34,970 nucleotides of DNA from Deltaproteobacteria bacterium (GTDB lineage Bacteria; Bdellovibrionota_B; Oligoflexia; Oligoflexales; CAIYRB01). The stretch is taken from assembly GCA_016874735.1 (NCBI GenBank), contig VGTI01000040.1, forward strand, positions 1-34,970. The letters are read 5' to 3'. This document shows positions 20,890 to 27,076 of this stretch, piece after piece; position 1 is the stretch's first letter; every line of letters begins with the position of its first letter. The notes under the pieces are model-generated. The model did not search any database, had not been told where the DNA came from, and saw only the letters and a program-made list of their open reading frames with translations. The translations under genes and the position numbers were made by a program.

Positions 20890-21642
20890 GTGGCTAAAGC
20901 ACCAAGTAAAGAGCGTAAAAATTCGCGTAAACCGCGGCTTACCGCCGAGGAACGCCGCCACGACATTTTAAATAAAGCGGCAACGCTGGTGCGGACAAAG
21001 GGCGCGGCCCGAGTGACAACGCGGCTCATTGCTAAGGAGGCTTCGATATCAGAGGCCTTGTTATATCAGCACTTTCCGACCAAGGAGGAGTTGTTTCGCG
21101 AAGTGTCCATCATCATTAATGCAAGAACCCCGTCCTTACACGAATATTTCCTGGATGCTACGCCATCGAGCCGGGTTTTGGTCGAGTACATTTATTTGGT
21201 GACGTATTTGGCACTGAGTCCGGAAATCCATACGAACGACAGTAAACTACCACGGATGTTGCTCGAGAGTTTGCTGGGTGACGGCAATCTACTTAGGACG
21301 CATATCAAGCGGCGCTGGAGTCTTATTGGTGATCTGCTGCGGAGTTCTTTAGATGCGGCACGCGACGCTGGACACCTTGTTGGCACAAGGTCAAATAACG
21401 ATGATAGTGTCGAGGTGACGAGTCTTGAGCTTTTTCTTTCGCACCAACTCATGGTGATGGCCCATTGCGTGCGCTTCATGGCCGAGCAGCCCATTGTCGG
21501 TGCGGAGCTGCCATTTCCCGAGACAGTTGAGCGGACTGCTATCTTCATGCTGCGCGGGCTTGGCTTTAAAGACGCAGTGATCAAGCGTCTCGGTCAATCC
21601 GATAAGATCCTAGCGAAGTTTGTGAAAAAGACGGCGCTATAA
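20890..21642 (+). CDS. TetR-family transcriptional regulator
   Basis: This DNA-binding repressor-type protein of about 250 residues has a Lys/Arg-rich N-terminal tail. The TetR helix-turn-helix spans about residues 20-65 and ends with the characteristic SEALLYQHFPTKEELF, followed by a helical ligand-binding domain. AGGAGG touches ATG 20881 directly, so GTG 20890 (9 nt spacing) is preferred; GTG 20884 is possible. Divergent orientation to the lipoxygenase, with a palindrome between them, suggests that it controls that operon and itself. A lipid or oxylipin ligand is plausible but unproven. Its last 6 bp overlap the convergent tocopherol-cyclase-like gene. Confidence 0.88.
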   Translation: MAKAPSKERKNSRKPRLTAEERRHDILNKAATLVRTKGAARVTTRLIAKEASISEALLYQHFPTKEELFREVSIIINARTPSLHEYFLDATPSSRVLVEYIYLVTYLALSPEIHTNDSKLPRMLLESLLGDGNLLRTHIKRRWSLIGDLLRSSLDAARDAGHLVGTRSNNDDSVEVTSLELFLSHQLMVMAHCVRFMAEQPIVGAELPFPETVERTAIFMLRGLGFKDAVIKRLGQSDKILAKFVKKTAL

Positions 21643-22758
21643 TTTCATCGTAGGGCAACGATGGTCGCCGCCAAATTCGAGCACGCCGTGGTTGTCGCTC
21701 AAGTGTTGCATAAGTTTTTGGCCACCAAGTAGATTTGTTTCGTAGGCATCTATCTCGATGGTTGCTTGGTAGTTTTCGTGCGCGAACGCCTTGACCCAGC
21801 CTTCTGCGGATGCTGTCGCGATGCCCACGAAGCCACTTGGTGCTGCCTTGGCTTTGACGTTTAGGCGACGCCCGGGATTGTCGATTGTGATACTGAATTT
21901 ACCCTCACAAGGAGCACTCTCACGCTTGACGGTGATGTCTTTCACCCCGGGCAAAAATACCCAGTCGAGAGTCTTGGTTTTCAGGCTAACACTCCAGACT
22001 TCCGGCTGGATCACTGGGACTGGAGCTGGTCCACCGGCAACACTGAGACGATTAGCGCCACCGTCGGTCATGGCGTGTAACCAGACCCAGCTAGCAGGAA
22101 ATGCTGAGCCGTAGTTTTTTTCCATATGGGATACTCCCGTACCTGACCAGGAACGGGATTCGGTGCTGAGCTGGTAGTTTGTAGTACTCCCGGTGCTATA
22201 GATAAACCAATGACTCCAAATAAATGGCAGTTTAGCTGCTGCGCCCTCTGGCCCTATCCAGGGGCGTGCCGGAAAAAGCGGCTCGGGCTTACCGAATTGA
22301 GCTCGCAGCCGCACAGACGGCGCGAGACGCAAATCAACCTCTGATTCAGTCATGTGCCCGACGCCATCAGCGCGCCACGAAAAATCGGCCGGCGCTTTAT
22401 CGTCTGGATTGCGCGTAACAGGCTGTCCTCCTGCCTCGAGAAAGGTTTTTTCGGGGAACACCTCGTACGTAACTGAGGTTCCCTTGGCACGGTCGCTAAC
22501 AACTAATGCCGCGTAGCCCTCTTTGGCACTATCGTTAAAGCTTATGCCTCGCCTTACAAAGGAGCCCACTATGGCCGCAACGTCGACCTGCCCTCGGTCG
22601 TCGACGACCCGTGTATACCACCCCTCAAACCAAGGCCCCTCACTTTTGTAGTGAGGATCCATCGGTGATTTTGGCTCGCTTACGCGCGGTGTACGACAGG
22701 CTGCCGTGACAGCGATGGATAAAGCACTGACAAGGCCAATGAGGGTCTGTTGGTTCAT
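21637..22758 (-). CDS. tocopherol-cyclase-like lipoprotein
   Basis: This 373-residue protein has a lipoprotein signal with lipobox V-T-A-A-C at Cys21. The mature protein resembles the tocopherol cyclase family (PF14249): WFEGWY (43-48), then EKNYGSAFPASWVW (213-226), corresponding to the EKNWG-FP-W-W block of plant and cyanobacterial VTE1. Tocopherol cyclase closes the chromanol ring of vitamin E. Here the family match is partial and no other tocopherol genes are seen, so it may bind or modify a different prenyl or alkyl lipid at the cell surface. It is last in the operon lspA-aminotransferase-this gene, starting 11 nt after the aminotransferase. Family confidence is moderate to good and function low. 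Confidence 0.75.
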   Translation of the reverse strand: MNQQTLIGLVSALSIAVTAACRTPRVSEPKSPMDPHYKSEGPWFEGWYTRVVDDRGQVDVAAIVGSFVRRGISFNDSAKEGYAALVVSDRAKGTSVTYEVFPEKTFLEAGGQPVTRNPDDKAPADFSWRADGVGHMTESEVDLRLAPSVRLRAQFGKPEPLFPARPWIGPEGAAAKLPFIWSHWFIYSTGSTTNYQLSTESRSWSGTGVSHMEKNYGSAFPASWVWLHAMTDGGANRLSVAGGPAPVPVIQPEVWSVSLKTKTLDWVFLPGVKDITVKRESAPCEGKFSITIDNPGRRLNVKAKAAPSGFVGIATASAEGWVKAFAHENYQATIEIDAYETNLLGGQKLMQHLSDNHGVLEFGGDHRCPTMKL

Positions 22759-22769
22759 CTGGTGCTCGC

Positions 22770-24260
22770 TTATATTTTTTTCGGTCCGTGCTCAAAGGCG
22801 TGAGCAATGGCATTAACCACAAGATCTATTTCGGGTGTCGTGATCCCGAAGTGAGGTGTAAATCTAAGTGAGTTTATACCGCCGTGAATCACACCGATCC
22901 CGTTGCGCCGCAGGTACTCTTCCAGCTGACCTTTACCTACTACGGCAAATACGCTGGGATCGATGTCGATAGAAACGATGAGACCAGTCCCTTGAACTTT
23001 CCGCACGATCTTGGGGTAACGGTCCTGGAGGCCTTTGAACTTGGTGACAAACTCGCGTCCGCGCTCCTGAACATTGCGTCGAAGGTCAGGCGTCATCTCG
23101 TCAAGCACGGCGACTGCTACATCAAGAGCCCTCGGATTGGTGGTCATCGTGTTGCCATAAACTCCGCGTATGTAGAGATTGGCGGCCGTTGCGTTCATGG
23201 CTAAAATTGACAGTGGATACTGACCAGCGTTGACTGCCTTGGAGTATGTTTCCATATCCGGCGCCGGTAGTTTTTCAAATCCGGGATAATCGACTATGCT
23301 CAGGCATCCGGTGGCGCGCATCCCAGCTTGAATGGCATCGACCACAAGAAGACTGCCGTGCTCCAGCGTAAGTTTGCGGGCAAGCGCGTAGAATTCCGGG
23401 GTGATCGCTTTACCGGGGTCGCCTTCACCCATAACAGGCTCGAGATAAGTGCTCTCAAAGAACACTCCCTCGCGATCTGCCCAGTCGAAAGCTGCTTGGA
23501 GCTCGGCGAGATTGTTGGGTTCGACTGTATAGGTGACGTTGAGATCACGGAACGATGCCAAATTTTGGCGATAATTTTTCGCCGATGAGTCTGACAGCAT
23601 CGCAGGGCGTTCTGTCCGACCGTGGAAGCCCCCCTTCAGCGACAGGTACATGATGCGTTGGCCAGCGTGACGGCCGCCAGCATCGGTTTGCCTTTTGGCG
23701 TTGATGTCGGAAATGCGCGTGGCCACTGTCATCGATTCGGAGCCGCTATTCATGCAGAGAAACCTTTGGTAAGGGCAACCCTCTGCGCGCGAGAAACCGA
23801 TGGCTTTGTGGAGACGTTCTGCCAAACGATGCTGGCTAAAGCTTGGCGTCATGATGTTCGCCATGACGACGGGTTTATCCATAGCCGCGATCACTGCCTC
23901 AGGCGCATGCCCGAATCCGATCATGCCGTAACCACCGGAATCGTGCAGTACGGCGCCGTGAAAGGTGACGAGCCAGGGCCCTCGAGCTGCGATGGCAACG
24001 TAAGGGTTGCGCTGATCTTCGGCGTAAAAGTTTACGTAGTTTGCTTGCACCTTAATAATCAGTGTGTCTTCGTCGAGTTTGGCAAACTCGGGGAACTCCT
24101 GGATAAGCGAGGCCTGTTCACGTGCGGCTTCATCGATCGCTTTTGCCAGCCGTGGATCGGTCGCCAAAAAACGCTGCAGCACATCGTGGCTAAGACCGTT
24201 GGTGGTGCGAGGTCCGACCTTAGCTTGCATATCGTTTAGTTGTTTCAAGGCGTCCATCAT
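22770..24260 (-). CDS. class III PLP-dependent aminotransferase
   Basis: This 496-residue cytosolic enzyme is predicted to transfer an amino group, typically from an omega-amino group, to an oxo acid. Motifs are NSGSES (171-176, phosphate binding), LKGGFHGRTE (208-217), Asp308 in VVDAIQAG (contacts the PLP ring nitrogen), and the PLP Lys341 in TYSKAVNAG. The usual D-E-x-Q around the Asp is D-A-I-Q here, and an N-terminal extension of about 80 residues precedes the core. Lysine, ornithine or GABA aminotransferase activities are possibilities, but I cannot decide. Its start overlaps the lspA stop (TAATG), so it is translationally coupled. A second ATG at 24257 has better SD spacing. Confidence 0.88.
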   Translation of the reverse strand: MMDALKQLNDMQAKVGPRTTNGLSHDVLQRFLATDPRLAKAIDEAAREQASLIQEFPEFAKLDEDTLIIKVQANYVNFYAEDQRNPYVAIAARGPWLVTFHGAVLHDSGGYGMIGFGHAPEAVIAAMDKPVVMANIMTPSFSQHRLAERLHKAIGFSRAEGCPYQRFLCMNSGSESMTVATRISDINAKRQTDAGGRHAGQRIMYLSLKGGFHGRTERPAMLSDSSAKNYRQNLASFRDLNVTYTVEPNNLAELQAAFDWADREGVFFESTYLEPVMGEGDPGKAITPEFYALARKLTLEHGSLLVVDAIQAGMRATGCLSIVDYPGFEKLPAPDMETYSKAVNAGQYPLSILAMNATAANLYIRGVYGNTMTTNPRALDVAVAVLDEMTPDLRRNVQERGREFVTKFKGLQDRYPKIVRKVQGTGLIVSIDIDPSVFAVVGKGQLEEYLRRNGIGVIHGGINSLRFTPHFGITTPEIDLVVNAIAHAFEHGPKKI

Positions 24261-24781
24261 TAGCTCCTCTTCCCGTCGTTACGGTTTTCTACCGTAGATA
24301 ATTGGACCGATCCCCAGCGCTGCCATGTAACAATGACAAACCCGATTAGTATGCTTACGTCGGCGACGTTGAATATACCGGTACGTACACCTCCGATTCC
24401 CACGTTCAGGAAGTCGATGACGTAACCAGATACGATGCGGTTGAACACATTACTGGTGCCGCCCGCAAGAATCAGTCCGTAGCCGAGTGTCTCTACTGCT
24501 GAAAGATCATGCTTCAAGTACACGAACAAGGTCAAGCCAACCAGCAGGAAGCTGGCCAGCATGATCAACAGTGCCCAACGGAGCGTATCTGGGAGCTGAT
24601 CGCCGAGCCCGAGAAAGGCGCCAATGTTTTCGGCGTACTCAAACCTAAGAGAGCCACGCAAATAGGTTAGCGGTAGGCGCCCAGCGAGCAGCCGCTTAGC
24701 TAAGAGCTTCGTGGCCTGGTCCCAGCTCACGCAGGCTGCCAGCGTAATTGCGATTACGAAAAGACGGTTGCCTACGTTCAT
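24260..24781 (-). CDS. lspA: lipoprotein signal peptidase II
   Basis: This 173-residue inner-membrane aspartyl protease cleaves the signal peptide of diacylglyceryl-modified prolipoproteins. Four membrane helices are visible. Conserved features are the D-Q-A-T-K motif (21-25), ENIGAFLGLG (51-60), GGTSNVFNR (107-115), and the catalytic pair Asp123 (VIDFLNVG) and Asp141 (FNVADVS). The usual N-L-I-D-R reads N-V-F-N-R, a mild deviation. AGGAGG is well placed for ATG 24781 rather than the GTG at 24790. It heads an operon with an aminotransferase and a tocopherol-cyclase-like lipoprotein, which is itself a substrate of this enzyme. Several other lipoproteins in the window need it. Confidence 0.93.
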   Translation of the reverse strand: MNVGNRLFVIAITLAACVSWDQATKLLAKRLLAGRLPLTYLRGSLRFEYAENIGAFLGLGDQLPDTLRWALLIMLASFLLVGLTLFVYLKHDLSAVETLGYGLILAGGTSNVFNRIVSGYVIDFLNVGIGGVRTGIFNVADVSILIGFVIVTWQRWGSVQLSTVENRNDGKRS

Positions 24782-24922
24782 GGCCGCCACCTCCTTTCCT
24801 CCAAGACGCTTATCGGCAGTATTGAGGAATGTATGAGCAATAATTGCCTAGTGCTTCAGCTGGGTTGCTTGTGCGTTTGAGCTTTATAAGCCACTGAAAT
24901 TTCGAGGTAAAAATATTTTTAG

Positions 24923-24950
24923 CTGACAAAGTCAGAAACCTCGCTAGGAT
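24923..24950 (+). promoter_or_regulatory. promoter of the tRNA-Val gene
   Basis: CTGACA (24923-24928, 5/6 to the -35) and TAGGAT (24945-24950, 4/6 to the -10) are separated by 16 bp. They end 17 bp before the tRNA, so transcription would start almost at its 5' end. It lies in the gap divergent from lspA. Confidence 0.55.
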
Positions 24951-24967
24951 GCAACGCCTGACCGCAT

Positions 24968-25044
24968 GCGAGTATAGCTCAGTTGGTTAGAGCGCTGCCT
25001 TCACACGGCAGAGGTCCTCAGTTCGAATCTGAGTACTCGCACCA
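24968..25044 (+). tRNA. tRNA-Val (anticodon CAC)
   Basis: The cloverleaf has a perfect 7-bp acceptor stem (GCGAGTA with TACTCGC), D-arm TAGCTCAGTTGGTTAGAGC, anticodon stem CTGCC/GGCAG with loop TTCACAC giving CAC, T-arm CCTCA-GTTCGAATC-TGAG and an encoded ACCA end. It reads the codon GUG. It is a single-gene unit with its own promoter and terminator. Confidence 0.96.
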
Positions 25045-25070
25045 GACGCCTCAGGCGCTGAAAATTAGAA

Positions 25071-25116
25071 GGTGTCAGACACATGTGATTTCTCTACGTG
25101 TCTGACACCCTTTTTT
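25071..25116 (+). terminator. Rho-independent terminator after tRNA-Val
   Basis: GGTGTCAGACAC (25071-25082) pairs perfectly with GTGTCTGACACC (25098-25109), followed by C and six T residues. This 12-bp stem is a strong terminator 26 nt after the tRNA. The arms contain the palindromic word GTGTCAGACAC, which I associate with repeats in some genomes. Confidence 0.85.
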
Positions 25117-25480
25117 GAGGCCAGAATCATGCCATTCTTGCGGGGGCCTCGGTGGGGTAGGCCACTAAAGCAGTTACCTGCAGACTGCGACGGCAAGGCA
25201 TGTTGCCATCATTGTAAGCACCATGAGGAGTCAGGATTGACAATAGTCAGTTCCGACTTACAAATAGTACATCGTAAAAATCGGCAGATAACTTTAGAAT
25301 CATTTTATGATTTTAAAGATGGTGGCCTAGGTAAAAAATTAACTAAAAGAAAAAAGCCCAGAAATTCTGGGCTTCGTCGGTCTGTGCTGATATTCCAGCT
25401 CTGTATTATAATAATTATGATGGCGATGCTAAGGTCGGTAGAGTGTCGGTAGAATCATTGAAACGGTCGCAATGATTTCA
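25117..25480. other. intergenic stretch without a convincing gene
   Basis: This stretch lies between the tRNA terminator and the small membrane protein gene. A plus-strand frame covers 25072-25452, but it starts inside the terminator hairpin, has no ribosome site and reads through a second hairpin, so I do not call it. The middle part (25230-25350) is more AT-rich than the surroundings. It also contains a minus-strand terminator (25345-25373). A decayed gene is possible but not shown. Confidence 0.5.
25345..25373 (-). terminator. Rho-independent terminator for the leftward gene cluster
   Basis: AGCCCAGA (25355-25362) pairs with TCTGGGCT (25366-25373). Read on the minus strand, the stem is followed by TTTTTTCTTTTAG. 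It therefore ends transcription coming leftward from the genes at 25481-26943. Confidence 0.7.
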
Positions 25481-25639
25481 TCAGTCGCTTGTCAACCATC
25501 CCGTGACATCCATGACGAAACCTAGGGTATAGGCCGCGATCAGAAACGGCGTCACCAAGCCTAGCATCAGCAAGATGGGCAACATATGAAGGACGTCTGT
25601 AGGGTTTTCCACCCGGAAATCTTCGCGGCTGAACATCAT
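25481..25639 (-). CDS. small membrane protein, 52 residues
   Basis: A short frame starts ATG ATG at 25639, with AAAGG about 8 nt upstream, and ends TGA at 25483-25481. The product has a charged N-terminus (MMFSREDFRVENPTD) and a hydrophobic stretch of about 30 residues from LPILLML to TLGFVM, which forms one or two membrane helices. It follows the Lys/Pro-rich envelope protein gene by about 120 bp and precedes a terminator. A longer frame on the same strand (25455-25724) overlaps it out of phase, but its C-terminal half is Arg/Gly/Pro-rich and non-protein-like. No family recognised. Confidence 0.6.
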   Translation of the reverse strand: MMFSREDFRVENPTDVLHMLPILLMLGLVTPFLIAAYTLGFVMDVTGWLTSD

Positions 25640-25761
25640 TTGGCGGACCTTTACATAGCGGGATCAGCTCAATCAGATAAAAGGCTACATAAAGCAAGTT
25701 AGCTGTTAGTGCGCCAAATTGCAAATCCTATCCTGACGATCGAGCAAGGAGCGAGGCCTGG

Positions 25762-26943
25762 TCAGGCCGCTGTACCGCCGTATTTAGCGCGGAAATCCGG
25801 CGCCAGGTTATTAAACTGACGAATGAGTTCATCGTCGGCCAAATAGCGCTGATTCCAATACGCGCTGACAGTCAGCCACTCCTGCTCAGTGATATTAAAG
25901 TAAGTCTGCATGCTGCTCATGGCATCGGTGCCTTTTTCTATCCAGCAACTTAGCGCAACCTGCATCTCAGCAAAGCGCTCAAACGTGCATGGCTCTGTCC
26001 GAGGTATGAGAGCCGTTGTCGCTAAATCGGATGAGGGCTCCTCTGTGTTCGGGGCGAGGGATACCGGATCAGGAGTGGCGGAGACCGGAATAGATTGCGG
26101 TTTACTGGCAGCAGGTCGGGCTTTCGTGGCCACCGGTACGGTGGGTTTAGCCTGCGGTTTACGCACGACCTTGCTGAGTTCCTCGCGGCGTTTGAAATAA
26201 ACAAAGGTGCCAGCCGATGCCACTAGGAACGTTAACAGCATCAAAAACGATGCACCCGCATTACTGTCGCCATCGACCAAGTGTTCGGATCCTGATTCAA
26301 TATCAGCCATCGGTGGACGCTTAGCTCCCTTAAGGGCTTTGGCACTGAGCCCCTTTTTGGTCTTAGGTTTGGTGTTGGGTGTCGGTTCGGGCGTCGCTGT
26401 CGGTTCGGGCGTCGCTGTCGGTTCGGGAGGCTGCTTACTTGGTTCTTCAATTGCTACAACTGCCGTGGGTGGGGCCGTCACTGGTGGGGTGATAGACACC
26501 ACTGGTGCCTTAGGTGTGACCTTCGGTGTTTCGGTTACTTTGTTTTTCGCTTTGGCCTGGTGTTTAGACGGTTTTCGCCTGTGCGCCGCTGTCGCTGTTT
26601 TGGCCCGCTTGGACTTCGAGCCGCCCTCTTTGACAGTCGATTTTGCCCCCTGTTTCGGAATCCAAGCCGCCTTTTCGCCTGAATCGGGAGAACGAGCTGG
26701 TGCCTGCCACCGAGAATCTTGATGCGGGACCTGTGTCGCTTTGGCTTTGGCCTGTTTCCTCGAGCGTTTTGCCGCTTGCTTCAGTTTTTTCGATTTCTTC
26801 TTGCTCAGTGCGATCCGCAAGGGTGCGCGCGTTGTGAGCTCAGTCGTCGTTGCAAGGCTTGGCACCGCCATACCAATACGTGTCACGGCGGCAAGGTACA
26901 CCACCAATATGATTCGTATGAAATTGTGCCAACTGAACGCCAT
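25762..26943 (-). CDS. Lys/Pro-rich membrane-anchored envelope protein of unknown function
   Basis: This 393-residue protein has an N-terminal hydrophobic segment or signal (about 9-26). A long low-complexity Lys/Ala/Pro region follows (about 45-205), including a P-T-A-T-P-E repeat. A clear transmembrane helix (GASFLMLLTFLVASAGTFVYF, about 230-250) is followed by a second Pro/Ala linker and a compact C-terminal domain of about 75 residues. That domain has the pattern FAEMQVAL, ITEQEWLTVSAYWNQR, ELIRQFNNLAPDFRAKY. It resembles a short helical module I have seen repeated in myxobacterial proteins; this is from memory only. The linkers could span the periplasm or bind peptidoglycan. The gene lies between two other envelope genes. 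Confidence 0.75.
   Translation of the reverse strand: MAFSWHNFIRIILVVYLAAVTRIGMAVPSLATTTELTTRAPLRIALSKKKSKKLKQAAKRSRKQAKAKATQVPHQDSRWQAPARSPDSGEKAAWIPKQGAKSTVKEGGSKSKRAKTATAAHRRKPSKHQAKAKNKVTETPKVTPKAPVVSITPPVTAPPTAVVAIEEPSKQPPEPTATPEPTATPEPTPNTKPKTKKGLSAKALKGAKRPPMADIESGSEHLVDGDSNAGASFLMLLTFLVASAGTFVYFKRREELSKVVRKPQAKPTVPVATKARPAASKPQSIPVSATPDPVSLAPNTEEPSSDLATTALIPRTEPCTFERFAEMQVALSCWIEKGTDAMSSMQTYFNITEQEWLTVSAYWNQRYLADDELIRQFNNLAPDFRAKYGGTAA
26381..26427. repeat. 18-bp tandem repeat, 2.6 copies, inside the Lys/Pro-rich protein gene
   Basis: The unit GTCGGTTCGGGCGTCGCT occurs at 26381-26398 and 26399-26416, then partly at 26417-26427. On the minus strand it encodes the six-residue P-T-A-T-P-E repeat. 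Because the unit is a multiple of three, copy-number change would alter linker length without a frameshift. Confidence 0.9.
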
Positions 26944-27011
26944 ACCAAGTTCCCTGTGGAAAGGTCCTCATACATGGAATCGGTAATTCATGGTGGGACC
27001 TTAACTTTCAA

Positions 27012-27051
27012 GGGCAAAAAAATATTGGTCAATCCTGAAAGATTGACCAAT
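27012..27051 (-). terminator. Rho-independent terminator of the second transglycosylase gene
   Basis: ATTGGTCAATC (27024-27034) and GATTGACCAAT (27041-27051) form a perfect 11-bp stem with a 6-nt loop. On the minus strand it is followed by A and seven T residues. It lies 25 bp past the stop codon at 27077. Confidence 0.85.
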
Positions 27052-27076
27052 AGCCGCTATAAATTTGGTGCAGTTA

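Noticed and set aside
25072-25452. Plus-strand open frame of 126 codons after the tRNA, with a CCHHCKHH stretch
   Set aside because: It starts with GTG inside the terminator hairpin, has no Shine-Dalgarno and reads through the minus-strand terminator. The product is not protein-like outside a few Cys/His residues.
25455-25724. Minus-strand open frame of 89 codons with a hydrophobic start
   Set aside because: Its second half is Arg/Pro/Gly-rich and overlaps the better supported 52-residue membrane protein frame at 25481-25639.
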